A program made the position numbers and the translations under genes. Shown here one piece after another: positions 17,419 to 27,357 of a stretch of DNA of 64,000 nt. Under the pieces are notes generated by a model. That model was not told the DNA's origin. It worked only from the letters and a program-made list of their open reading frames with translations, and ran no database searches. Position 1 is the stretch's first letter. Every line of letters begins with the position of its first letter. The stretch is from Geminicoccus roseus DSM 18922 (GTDB lineage: Bacteria; Pseudomonadota; Alphaproteobacteria; Geminicoccales; Geminicoccaceae), in NCBI RefSeq assembly GCF_000427665.1, contig NZ_KE386572.1, positions 4,340,373 to 4,404,372 of the forward strand, read 5' to 3'.

Positions 17419-18594
17419 GTGACGCCAAGTGTCGAACCGGAAGAGGACGAGCGGCCGCTGGCAGGGCTGCTGGTGGTCGACATGAGCCAGTTCCTGTCGG
17501 GGCCCTACGCCTCCCTGCGCCTGATGGACCTGGGCGCCCGGGTCATCAAGATCGAGCGGCCGGACGGCGGCGACCTGTGCCGGCGGCTCTACTTGAGCGA
17601 CACCGAGATCGGCGGCGACTCCACGATCTTCCACGCGATCAACCGCAGCAAGGAGAGCCTGGCGCTCGACCTGAAGGACGCGGCCGACCTGGAGGCCCTG
17701 CGCCGGCTCCTGGCCCGGGCCGACGTGGTCATCCAGAACTTCCGCCCGGGCGTGATCGAGCGGCTGGGCCTGGACTACGCCGCGGTGCGGGCGATCAACC
17801 CGCGCCTGGTCTATGGCTCGATCAGCGGCTACGGCGACGAGGGGCCCTGGGTGAAGCTGCCCGGCCAGGACCTGCTGGCGCAGGCCCGTTCCGGCGTGAT
17901 GTGGCTGAACGGCGACGAGGGCCAGGGGCCCGTCCCGTTCGGCCTGGCGATCGCCGACATGCTGGCCGGCGCCGCCCTGGTGCAGGGCGTGCTGGCAGCC
18001 CTGGTGCGCCGGGGCGTGAGCGGCCGGGGCAGCCATGTGGAGACCAGCCTTTTGGAGGCGCTGGTCGACTTCCAGTTCGAGGTGCTGACCACCCATCTGA
18101 ACGACGGCCGCCGACGGCCGCGCCGCTCGGCCTTCCGCAGCGCGCACGCCTATCTGGCCGCTCCCTATGGCGTCTACCCGACGAAGGACGGCTTCCTCGC
18201 CGTTGCGATGACCCCGATCCCCAAGCTCGCCGGCCTTCTCGGGATCGAGGGGCTGGAGCCCTATCTCGCCGACGCCTCGACCTGGTTCACCGCGCGGGAC
18301 GAGATCAAGGCGATCATCGCCCAGCATCTCGCGCGCGAGACCAGCGACCACTGGCTCTCCATCCTGCAGCCGGCCGACATCTGGTGCGCCAAGGTGCTGG
18401 AATGGCCGGAGCTGCTGGAAAGCGAGGGCTTCCAGGCGCTGGACATGCTGCAGCTGGTGGAGCGGGCGGACGGCGTGCGGATCACCACCACCCGATCGCC
18501 GATCCGGGTCGACGGCAGGCGTCCGGCCATGCCCGACGCCGCCCCCAGGATCGGCCAGCACAGCGACGCCATCCGCGAGGAGTTCGGACTTTGA
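17419..18594 (+). CDS. CaiB/BaiF CoA-transferase (cluster B)
   Basis: This 391-residue class III CoA-transferase closely resembles the cluster A enzyme; the matching blocks are [31 protein letters not shown] and VIQNFRPGVIERLGLDY. The catalytic Asp is D180 in AIADML. The GTG at 17419 is preferred because it clears the promoter/operator region; a TTG at 17386 in the same frame would add 11 residues. It is the first gene of a two-gene operon with a leaderless solute-binding protein, divergent from the cluster A lactonase. Its acyl donor and acceptor cannot be read from the sequence. Confidence 0.88.
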   Translation: MTPSVEPEEDERPLAGLLVVDMSQFLSGPYASLRLMDLGARVIKIERPDGGDLCRRLYLSDTEIGGDSTIFHAINRSKESLALDLKDAADLEALRRLLARADVVIQNFRPGVIERLGLDYAAVRAINPRLVYGSISGYGDEGPWVKLPGQDLLAQARSGVMWLNGDEGQGPVPFGLAIADMLAGAALVQGVLAALVRRGVSGRGSHVETSLLEALVDFQFEVLTTHLNDGRRRPRRSAFRSAHAYLAAPYGVYPTKDGFLAVAMTPIPKLAGLLGIEGLEPYLADASTWFTARDEIKAIIAQHLARETSDHWLSILQPADIWCAKVLEWPELLESEGFQALDMLQLVERADGVRITTTRSPIRVDGRRPAMPDAAPRIGQHSDAIREEFGL

Positions 18595-19727
18595 CCGTGA
18601 CGCTGAAGGGCATGACCTGGAGCCACCCGCGTGGCTACGACCCGATGGTGGCCTGTTCCCGGATCTGGCGGGAGCGGACCGGCGTGGAGATCGCCTGGGA
18701 CAAGCGCTCCCTGCAGGATTTCGAATCCTTTCCGGTCGACGAGCTGGCGCGGGCCTACGACCTGATCGTGATCGACCATCCCCATGTCGGCCAGGTCACC
18801 GCCGAGAACTGCCTGATGCCGCTGGACGTGCAAGGCCGCGAGGACGAGCGCACCGCACTGGCGAAGGCCAGCGTCGGGCCGTCCTACCGCAGCTACACCT
18901 GGCAGGGCCGGCAATGGGCCTTCCCGATCGACGCCGCGACCCAGGTGCAGGCCTGGCGCCCGGACCTGCTGCCGAGCGCACCCACCCGGCTGGACCAGGT
19001 GATGGATCTCGCAAGGGAGGGCAGGGTGCTCCTGCCGCTGCGCTCGCCCCATGCGCTGATGGCTTTCGACACGCTGGCCGCCAATCTCGGCCAGCCTTGC
19101 GCCACCGAGAAGGGCGACCTGATCGAGGAGGCGGCCGGAACCGAGGTCTGGGAGTGCTTGCGCCAGCTTGCCGAACTGGTCGATCCAGCCTGCTTCGCCA
19201 TGGACCCGATCGCCTGCTCGGAGCGGATGAGCGAGCAGGGCTCGACGATCGCCTGCATGCCCTACAGCTATGGCTATGTCAGCTATGCGCTGCAGGGGTT
19301 CCGCCCGCACCGGCTGGCGTTCGCCGACATCCCGGCGGCGGGCAGTGCCGGGCCGGTCGGCGGCACGCTGGGCGGCACCGGCATCGCCGTCTCCGCCCGC
19401 ACGTCCCAGCCCGAGGCCGCCCTGGACTTCGCCTACTGGATCGCCAGCGCCGAGGTGCAGCGGGGGCCTTATGCCGCCGCCGGCGGCCAGCCCGGCAACG
19501 CCCTGGCCTGGGAGGATCCGGCAGTGAACGAGCCGGTCGGCAATTTCTACCTGGACACCAGGGCGACCCTGGAAGGCTCCTACCTGCGCCCGCGCCATGA
19601 CGGCTACATGGCGTTCCAGGCGCAAGCGTCCGAGCGGATCAGCCAGGGGCTGCAGGCCCGCGAGGCGGCGGCAACGGTGCTGGCCGACCTGAACCGGATG
19701 TTCCGCGCGAGCTTCAAGGACAACTGA
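18591..19727 (+). CDS. Leaderless ABC-type solute-binding protein (cluster B)
   Basis: This 378-residue protein has the sugar-type solute-binding fold, including PIDAATQVQAWRPDLL, ACMPYSYGYVSYALQ and a C-terminal helical part. As in cluster A it starts at the mature domain with no signal peptide. The TTG start overlaps the CoA-transferase stop (TTGA) and has GAGGAG upstream; a GTG at 18597 is an alternative. No transport genes accompany it; the ABC genes just downstream are on the other strand and have their own binding protein. This is the second CaiB plus leaderless binding-protein pair in the window, so the association is not accidental. Confidence 0.8.
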   Translation: MTVTLKGMTWSHPRGYDPMVACSRIWRERTGVEIAWDKRSLQDFESFPVDELARAYDLIVIDHPHVGQVTAENCLMPLDVQGREDERTALAKASVGPSYRSYTWQGRQWAFPIDAATQVQAWRPDLLPSAPTRLDQVMDLAREGRVLLPLRSPHALMAFDTLAANLGQPCATEKGDLIEEAAGTEVWECLRQLAELVDPACFAMDPIACSERMSEQGSTIACMPYSYGYVSYALQGFRPHRLAFADIPAAGSAGPVGGTLGGTGIAVSARTSQPEAALDFAYWIASAEVQRGPYAAAGGQPGNALAWEDPAVNEPVGNFYLDTRATLEGSYLRPRHDGYMAFQAQASERISQGLQAREAAATVLADLNRMFRASFKDN

Positions 19728-19750
19728 GGCCGGCCATGGGCGGCCTTTGC

Positions 19751-21238
<1,488 letters not shown>

Positions 21239-21256
21239 GGGTTCCGTTTCGTGAAA

Positions 21257-21291
21257 GGGGCGCGGCCGGCTCGATGCAACCGCCGCGCCCC
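21257..21291 (-). promoter_or_regulatory. Intercistronic hairpin between binding protein and ATPase genes
   Basis: GGGGCGCGG (21257-21265) and CCGCGCCCC (21283-21291) form a perfect 9-bp stem 14 nt past the binding-protein stop. In ABC operons such hairpins protect the binding-protein mRNA from 3' decay or cause partial termination. Confidence 0.55.
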
Positions 21292-21305
21292 GTTCAAAGG
21301 CGGCT

Positions 21306-22307
21306 TCAGGACTTGGCGAGCTTGCCGAACGCGATCGGCGCGTCGATCGCGACCTCGGACGGGTACTCCGCGCCGAACGCCAGCATGTTGTGCAGCATTA
21401 CCAGCGAGTCGAACGACTGGCGGGCCGGGGCCTGGTCGATCAGCGCCAGGATCTCGCCGCCATCCTTGTACTGCTGCTTTTCCGGCAGGTCATCATAGCC
21501 GACCACGCCGACCTTGCCGGTCTGCCCGGCGTCGCGCACCGCCTTGGCCGCTGCCTCCGAGCCGCCGGCGGTCACGTAGATGATCTGAAGGTCCGGGTTG
21601 GAGGTCATCGCGTCGGTCGCCTGGGCATAGGCGGTGGCGTCGTCGTCCTTGCACTCGAACGGGCCGACGATCGCGATCTCCGGGTGCTCCTTCTTCAGGT
21701 AGTCCAGGGCGCCGTTCATGCGCGAATCATGCTGGGCAGCGCCCAGATAACCGGTGATCACCGCGATCTTGCCCTGGCCGTCCATCTGCCGGGCGATGAA
21801 CTCCCCGGCCTTGCGGCCGGCGTCGTAGGCGAGCATGCCCATGCCGGTGTTGCGCTGGGACTTCTCGGCGCTGTCGGCGATGAACGCCACCACCGGCACG
21901 TCTTCCCGGCGTGCCTCGTCGATCTTGGCGACGGTGCCGTCGAAGATCGGCACCAGCGCGATGCCGTCATACTGCTTGGTCAAAGCCCCATCCAGGCCGG
22001 CCACGATGGTCTCGGCGGTGAGCGCCGTGCCCAGCTGGATGTAGTCGACCGTGGTGTTCAGCGGCGCCAGGTAGGAGGTGGCGGCGGCGATGCCCTTGTC
22101 GGTCGCCTCCCAGAAGGACGAGCCCTGGAAGGACAGCACCGCCAGGCGCAGCGGGACCGGGGCCGGGCCCTGCGCCTCGATGGTGGCGCCGATCTCCTTG
22201 GCCGCTTCGGGCAGGGCGGTCTCCTCGCCGAAGGCGACCCGGCCACCCAGCGGCAGGATCGCGCCGGCAGCGGTGAGCAGGGTGAAGCCGCGACGGTTCA
22301 GCATCAT
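21306..22307 (-). CDS. Periplasmic sugar-binding protein (RbsB type, cluster C)
   Basis: This protein of about 333 residues has an N-terminal Tat-like signal (NRRGFTLLTAAGA, cleavage probably after RVAFG) followed by a type I periplasmic-binding fold (about 55-330). Four consecutive ATG codons occupy 22304-22313. The GGAGG at 22314-22318 touches the first, so the third (22307) or fourth is the realistic start. It captures a sugar or polyol for the permease and ATPase of the same operon. The substrate is not evident, though the enzymes in the operon point to a cyclic sugar or polyol. Confidence 0.88.
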   Translation of the reverse strand: MMLNRRGFTLLTAAGAILPLGGRVAFGEETALPEAAKEIGATIEAQGPAPVPLRLAVLSFQGSSFWEATDKGIAAATSYLAPLNTTVDYIQLGTALTAETIVAGLDGALTKQYDGIALVPIFDGTVAKIDEARREDVPVVAFIADSAEKSQRNTGMGMLAYDAGRKAGEFIARQMDGQGKIAVITGYLGAAQHDSRMNGALDYLKKEHPEIAIVGPFECKDDDATAYAQATDAMTSNPDLQIIYVTAGGSEAAAKAVRDAGQTGKVGVVGYDDLPEKQQYKDGGEILALIDQAPARQSFDSLVMLHNMLAFGAEYPSEVAIDAPIAFGKLAKS

Positions 22308-22355
22308 CATCATCCTCCATGATCCAGGGGCGGCTCTTGTCGGCCGCAGGAAATG

Positions 22356-23306
22356 TCAGTCGTCGTCCTGCCGGCGGTTCAGGCTGTCCGCGCCCACCGC
22401 GACCACCACCACCAGGCCGATCGTGATGGTCTGCCAGTAGCCGGACACGTTCAGCAGCACGAAGGCGTTGCGCAGCAGGCCCATCAGGGCTGCCCCGATC
22501 ACCACCCCGCCGATCGAGCCGCGCCCGCCGGACAGCGCCACTCCGCCCAGGATCACCGCGGCAATCACGTCGAGCTCGTAGCCCAGGCCCAGGTTCGGGT
22601 TGGCGTTGGTCAGCATGCCGCCCAGCAGCAGGCCGCCCAGGCCGGCCAGCCCGCCGCTGATGGTGAACACCATCAGGCGGGTGCGCGCGATGTCGATCCC
22701 GGCCAGCCGGGCTGCCCGGGCATTGTTGCCGACTGCGTAGATGTTGCGGCCGGCGCGGGTGCGGTTGGCGAAGAACCAGACCGCGGCGGTCAGCACCAGC
22801 AGCAGGATGAACTGGACCGGCACGTCGCCGATCCGGCCATAGCCAAGCCAGGCCGCCCAGTTGTCGAAGCGCTGCGGGTTGCCGTTGGTGATCAGCAGCG
22901 CCAGGCCGCGGGTGACCGAGAGGGTGCCGAGCGTGGTGATGAACGGGTTGATCCGGATCCGGGTCACCAGCAGGCCGTTGACGGCGCCCACCGCCATGCC
23001 GACCAGGATGGCGCCGACCAGCCCCACCGACGGCATCCCGGTCAGGCTGGACAGCATCGCGGCGGAGATCGCCGAGAGCCCGATCACCGAGCCCACCGAC
23101 AGGTCGATGCCGCCTGCGATGATCACCAGCGCCTGGCCCAGCGCCACGATGCCCACCACCGAGATCTGCCGGGCGAAGTTGCCGAGATTGCGGGTGGTGA
23201 AGAAATACTCGCTGGCGAAGCTCAGGCCGATGAACACCAGCACGAGCATCAGGAGAACGGTGGCTTCCCGCCGCGTGCGCAGGAAGCGGATGGCGTCAGC
23301 AGCCAT
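22356..23306 (-). CDS. Ribose-type sugar ABC permease
   Basis: This 316-residue protein has 8-10 TM segments and the RbsC/BPD_transp_2 signature region (LVIIAGGIDLSVGSVIGLSA, about residues 60-79, and GGRGSIGGVVIGAALMGLLRNAF, about 255-277, the EAA-like loop). It forms the homodimeric channel of the importer. It begins 6 bp after the enoyl-CoA hydratase stop codon and lies 42 bp upstream of the binding-protein gene, so it is transcribed with the catabolic enzymes. Confidence 0.92.
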   Translation of the reverse strand: MAADAIRFLRTRREATVLLMLVLVFIGLSFASEYFFTTRNLGNFARQISVVGIVALGQALVIIAGGIDLSVGSVIGLSAISAAMLSSLTGMPSVGLVGAILVGMAVGAVNGLLVTRIRINPFITTLGTLSVTRGLALLITNGNPQRFDNWAAWLGYGRIGDVPVQFILLLVLTAAVWFFANRTRAGRNIYAVGNNARAARLAGIDIARTRLMVFTISGGLAGLGGLLLGGMLTNANPNLGLGYELDVIAAVILGGVALSGGRGSIGGVVIGAALMGLLRNAFVLLNVSGYWQTITIGLVVVVAVGADSLNRRQDDD

Positions 23307-23312
23307 GTCGGC

Positions 23313-24083
23313 TCATTTCCTCGAGAACACGGGCTGGCGCTTTTCCTTGAAGGCGGCCCGGCCTTCGGCGGCATCGGCGGTGGCAAAGCAGATCGTCTGC
23401 AGGTCGCGCTCGTACTCGATCGCCTTGTCCTGGGGCATCGCGTAGGCGGCGCGCAAATTGGCCTTGGCGGTCTCCGCCGCGATCGGCGCGCGGCTGGCGA
23501 TGGTGGCGGCGATCTCCTTCGCCCGGTCCATCAGGCGGTCCTGAGCCATGACCTCGCTGACCAGGCCCCAGGCCAGCGCCTTCCCGGCGTCGATCGGGTC
23601 GCCGGTCATGATCATCAGCGCGGCGTTGGACGGGCCGATCGAGTGGGTCAGGAAGGTCGCCATGCCGCCGCCGCCGATCCAGCCGAGCTTGATCTCAGGG
23701 GCGGCGAACCGGGCATTGTCCGAGGCGATCCGGATGTCGCAGCTCATGGCGGTCTCCAGGCCGCCGCCGAACGCGTAGCCGTTGACCGCGGCGATGGTCG
23801 GCTTCAGCAGCCGGCGGATCGCGTCGCAATAGTCCGGGCGGTTGCGGAACTGCCAGGGCGATTCGTAGCTGTCCAATTCCGCGATGTCGGAGCCGGCGCA
23901 AAAGGATTTCGGCCCGGCCCCGGTGACGATCACGCAGCGGATCGTGTCGCTGTGGTTGCAGGTCTCCACCGCCGCAACGATGGCGTCGGCCATCTCGGGC
24001 GTCACCGCGTTCAGCTTGGCCGGGCGGTTCAGGGTGATCATGGCGACCGGGCCGTCGATCTCGAAGCGGACATCCTCGGTCAT
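23313..24083 (-). CDS. Enoyl-CoA hydratase/isomerase (crotonase family)
   Basis: This 256-residue protein carries the crotonase oxyanion-hole segments CAGSDIAEL (about residues 65-73) and AVNGYAFGGGLETAMSCD (about 100-117), with acidic residues further on. It acts on a CoA thioester by hydration, isomerisation or C-C cleavage. It directly follows the CoA-transferase gene (2-bp gap) and precedes the permease (6-bp gap). Its presence means that this sugar-importing operon handles an acyl-CoA intermediate, which is unusual. Confidence 0.9.
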   Translation of the reverse strand: MTEDVRFEIDGPVAMITLNRPAKLNAVTPEMADAIVAAVETCNHSDTIRCVIVTGAGPKSFCAGSDIAELDSYESPWQFRNRPDYCDAIRRLLKPTIAAVNGYAFGGGLETAMSCDIRIASDNARFAAPEIKLGWIGGGGMATFLTHSIGPSNAALMIMTGDPIDAGKALAWGLVSEVMAQDRLMDRAKEIAATIASRAPIAAETAKANLRAAYAMPQDKAIEYERDLQTICFATADAAEGRAAFKEKRQPVFSRK

Positions 24084-24085
24084 GC

Positions 24086-25279
24086 TCAAACCTCGCCCGC
24101 GGCGATGGCGCCGGAGGCCAGCAGCGCGTCGATCCGCGCCTCGTCGCAGCCCATCTCCTTCAGCACCTCGCGGGTGTGCTGCCCGGTGACCGGAGCGCCA
24201 CGCGCCACCACCGAGGGCGTCTTGGAGAACTTGATCGCGAAGCCCGGCGTCTTCACGTGGCCTTCGGTCGGGTGGTCGTACTCGACGAAGGTGCCGTTGT
24301 GCCTGATCTGCTCGTCCTCGACGAGATCGGCATAGCCATAGACCGGCCCGCACCAGATGTCGGCCGCGCGCAAGAGCTCCAGCCACTCGGCCGAGGTCTT
24401 GGTCTTCAGCCGCTCGCGGGTCTTGGCGAAGATCTCGTCGCGCCTGGACCAGCTGTCGACCTCGTCGTCCATGGTCAGGAAGGACGGCTCGCCGATCACC
24501 TCGCCCAGGGTCTTCAGCTTGGGGAAGGCCACGATGATGAAGCCGTCCGAGGTCGCGAACGCGCCGTAGGGGGCCCGGATATAGACATGGGCGTGCGGCT
24601 CGGCGGAGCGGGTCTGCGGCTTGCCGCCCACCGTGAACACCGACAGTTCCTGCATCTGGATCGTGGTGATCGAATCCAGCATGTTGACCTGGACCAGCTG
24701 GCCCTCGCCGGTGCGCTCGCGGTGGAGCAGGGCTGCCAGCGCCCCCTCGAAAGCGTTGTAGGCCGTGATCGCGTCCACCAGGTACTGCCCGGCGGCATTG
24801 GGCGGCTCGCCCTCCCGCCCGGCCGACAGCATTGCGCCCGACATGCCCTGCAGGACCAGGTCCTGGCCCGGCCGGTTCAGGTAGGGGCCGTCCTCGCCAT
24901 AGCCGGAGATCGACACGTAGATCAGGCGCGGGTTGATCTTCGACAGGCTCTCGTAGTCGACCCCCAGCCGCTTGGCGACGCCCGGCCGGTAGTTCTGCAG
25001 GAACACATCCGACTGCTTCACGAGATCCAGCAGCAGCGCCTTGCCGTCCGGCGACTTCAGGTCGACCGCCAGCGAGCGCTTGTTCCGGTTGAGCGACAGG
25101 AAGGAGACGTTGACGCGCTTGCCGCCCGCCCCGCCGGCGGCGACATGGCGCTGCCACTCGCCGCTGGTCGGTTCCACCTTGATCACGTCGGCGCCGAGGT
25201 CGCCCAGGCGCTGCGCCGCGAACGGCCCCGCCATGGCGATCGAGCAGTCGAGGACGCGGTAGCCGGAAAGGATGCCCAT
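24086..25279 (-). CDS. CaiB/BaiF CoA-transferase (cluster C)
   Basis: This 397-residue class III CoA-transferase has the opening block GYRVLDCSIAMAGPFAAQRL and candidate catalytic Asp D169 (QYLVDAITAYNAF). It is clearly more distant from the cluster A and B enzymes than those are from each other. It sits between the SDR and the enoyl-CoA hydratase genes, so the likely order is oxidation, CoA activation and then hydratase chemistry. The acceptor acid is unknown. Confidence 0.9.
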   Translation of the reverse strand: MGILSGYRVLDCSIAMAGPFAAQRLGDLGADVIKVEPTSGEWQRHVAAGGAGGKRVNVSFLSLNRNKRSLAVDLKSPDGKALLLDLVKQSDVFLQNYRPGVAKRLGVDYESLSKINPRLIYVSISGYGEDGPYLNRPGQDLVLQGMSGAMLSAGREGEPPNAAGQYLVDAITAYNAFEGALAALLHRERTGEGQLVQVNMLDSITTIQMQELSVFTVGGKPQTRSAEPHAHVYIRAPYGAFATSDGFIIVAFPKLKTLGEVIGEPSFLTMDDEVDSWSRRDEIFAKTRERLKTKTSAEWLELLRAADIWCGPVYGYADLVEDEQIRHNGTFVEYDHPTEGHVKTPGFAIKFSKTPSVVARGAPVTGQHTREVLKEMGCDEARIDALLASGAIAAGEV

Positions 25280-25335
25280 GGGACGAGAACCTTGGTCAGG
25301 AAACGGGAGGACGGGGAGGGCGCGGCATCGGGCGG

Positions 25336-26100
25336 TCAGTCCATCCACCAGCCGCCGTCGACGTTCAGGGTCTGCCCGGTGACGAAGCCGGCTTCCTCGC
25401 TGGCGAGGAACATCAGGGCATGGGCGATGTCGCGCGGGTGGCCGCGCCGCTTGATCGCCTGGCGCTCCAGGATGAACCGGTTGTAGCCCTCGGGGTCGGG
25501 ATGAATCTTCTCGGCGTCGGTGGGAAACGCGCCGGGAGCGATGGCGTTGGCGGTGATCCCGTAGGGGCCGAACTCCCGCGCCCAGGCCCGGGCCAGCCCC
25601 ACCAGGGCGGCTTTCGACTGCACATAGGGCGCGAGCAGCGCCCAGCCGCCGCTCAGGGTCACGCTGGCGATGTTGATGATCCGGCCGAAGCCCTGCTGGC
25701 GCATGTGCGGCAGGGCCACCTGCACGCAGACGATCCCGGCATCGACATTGACCCGCTGGACCGCCTGGAACTCCTCGATGGTGAAGTCCTCGAACGGCTT
25801 GGACGGGTAGATCGCCGCGTTGTTGATGACCACGTCGAACCCGCCGGTCTCGGCGGCGGTTTCCTGCAGCCCCTGCTTCAGCCCGGCCAGGTTCGACAGG
25901 TCGAAGCTGCGCACCACCAGCCGCTCGTGGCCGGCCCCGGCCGCCGCCTCCCGGAGGCGGGCGATCTTGGCCGGGTCGTTGTCGACCGCGACCACGGTGG
26001 CGCCGGCCTCCAGGAAGGCCAGGCTGGTCTCGATGCCGAGCCCGCCGGCGGCGCCGGTATAGAGGACGGTCCGCCCGGCGACGGTGAGGCCCTTGCTCAC
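25336..26100 (-). CDS. Short-chain dehydrogenase/reductase (SDR, cluster C)
   Basis: This 254-residue classical SDR has TGAAGGLG (about residues 15-22, a variant of TGxxxGxG), NNAA near 90, catalytic Ser in NIASVTLSG, and the catalytic YxxxK as YVQSK (about 155-159). Asp in VAVDND favours NAD(H). It ends with the family tail (TGQTLNVDGGWW). The GTG start at 26100 overlaps the stop of the DUF4432 gene (GTGA), so the two are coupled. It probably oxidises a sugar or polyol hydroxyl in the cluster C pathway. Confidence 0.9.
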   Translation of the reverse strand: MSKGLTVAGRTVLYTGAAGGLGIETSLAFLEAGATVVAVDNDPAKIARLREAAAGAGHERLVVRSFDLSNLAGLKQGLQETAAETGGFDVVINNAAIYPSKPFEDFTIEEFQAVQRVNVDAGIVCVQVALPHMRQQGFGRIINIASVTLSGGWALLAPYVQSKAALVGLARAWAREFGPYGITANAIAPGAFPTDAEKIHPDPEGYNRFILERQAIKRRGHPRDIAHALMFLASEEAGFVTGQTLNVDGGWWMD

Positions 26101-27278
26101 GAGCGCCCCCGGATCGGCCGGTGGTCGTTGGACGGCTCCGGATAGTCCTCGTCCGGCTGTCTTGCCAGGTCGGTGATCCGCTTCTCTGCCTCGGCGATGG
26201 CGTCCTTGCCGTCCAGGATGCGGAACACCGTGTCGTAGGCGCGCTCGTCGCCATGCTCCAGCCAGATCAGCTCGCCGCGCTCTCGGGCGAAGCCGTGGCC
26301 CAGAACGTGGTTGGTCGAGGGCTCCAGCCCCAGCGCGTACTGGCCGGCCTGCAGGTTCTGCCACTCGAACATGCAGGGGAACTGGTCCTTGCGCACCTCC
26401 ACCTCGAAACCCAGGCCCAGCGCGTCGTTGACCAGCGCCGCCGAGGTGTGGCCGTCGCCGCCGGCCGCCAGCTCGTGCTGCCAGACCTGCTCGTGGAAGC
26501 CTTCCTTCGGCCCGCTCAGGGTGCGGTAGCCCACGCCCTGCCGGCGGTAGTCCGCCCCGGCATGGCCGGCCCAGACCACGTCGGCGATCGGCGCCAGGTA
26601 GCGGGAGCCCTCGGCCAGCACCGGATGGCCCACGTTCACGTGGTAGCAGTACATGTGCGGCGTGCGGTAGAAGCCGTGGTTGACCACCCGGTCGTGCAGG
26701 CGGATCTCGTTGCTGCCGACCTTGACCTCGATCCGGCGCACCAGGTGCAGGTCCTCGGCGAACACCGCCGCCTGCTGGACCACGCCCTCGCACCAAAGCC
26801 AGCACTCGTCGCCGTCCCAGCGCTCGCCATAGCCGGTGAGCCTGGCCGGGATGGTGGAGACCCGGCCGTGGATCGAATGGCTGACCGACTTGCGCGGGCC
26901 ATAGACGAAATGTTCGGCCGGCTCCTCGTCCATGAACAGGACGTGGTCCAGCCCGCAGGTCACCAGCAGGCCGGAAAACGAGCGCAGCCAGGCGAGCCCG
27001 CCTTCGCCCTCGTACTCGTGCAGGCCCGGATGGCGGAACCCGGCCGGCGAGTGCCAGCCGATCGCCTTGCCGTTCATCTCGCAGTCGGCGATGTCCAGCG
27101 CCCGGTCGACCAGCACGGTGAAGCGCAGCCCGGTGCCGGTGCGGAACTCCAGCATCCTGATGCCGCGCTCCAGCCCGTCGCCGAGCGTCATCAGCCGCAC
27201 GCCGGCGAACTGGCTGAGCGCCCCGGCATGGGCGGCGACATCCCGCCGCGACATCGCCCGCCCGTACAACGCTACCAT
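26097..27278 (-). CDS. Aldose 1-epimerase-like protein (DUF4432)
   Basis: This 393-residue protein matches the DUF4432 group of galactose-mutarotase-like folds. It has conserved His and Glu in HVNVGHPVLAEGSRY (about residues 215-229) and the segment GLEPSTNHVLGH (about 335-346). The family is found in sugar-catabolic operons and probably interconverts anomers or binds a sugar. The ATG at 27278 follows GAGGGG; a second ATG at 27254 is possible. It is separated from the TIM-barrel isomerase gene by a 79-bp gap containing a strong hairpin. Confidence 0.85.
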   Translation of the reverse strand: MVALYGRAMSRRDVAAHAGALSQFAGVRLMTLGDGLERGIRMLEFRTGTGLRFTVLVDRALDIADCEMNGKAIGWHSPAGFRHPGLHEYEGEGGLAWLRSFSGLLVTCGLDHVLFMDEEPAEHFVYGPRKSVSHSIHGRVSTIPARLTGYGERWDGDECWLWCEGVVQQAAVFAEDLHLVRRIEVKVGSNEIRLHDRVVNHGFYRTPHMYCYHVNVGHPVLAEGSRYLAPIADVVWAGHAGADYRRQGVGYRTLSGPKEGFHEQVWQHELAAGGDGHTSAALVNDALGLGFEVEVRKDQFPCMFEWQNLQAGQYALGLEPSTNHVLGHGFARERGELIWLEHGDERAYDTVFRILDGKDAIAEAEKRITDLARQPDEDYPEPSNDHRPIRGRS

Positions 27279-27309
27279 GGTGCCCCTCGTCCTCGATCGT
27301 TTCCTGGCG

Positions 27310-27336
27310 GCATGGCCGGGCGGTCCGGCCATGCCC
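27310..27336 (-). promoter_or_regulatory. Intercistronic hairpin between isomerase and DUF4432 genes
   Basis: GGCATGGCCGG (27310-27320) and CCGGCCATGCC (27326-27336) form a perfect 11-bp stem with a 5-nt loop inside the operon. It could be a partial terminator or RNA-processing barrier that sets different levels for the two halves. Confidence 0.5.
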
Positions 27337-27357
27337 TTGTGGCCCGCGCTGGGGCCC

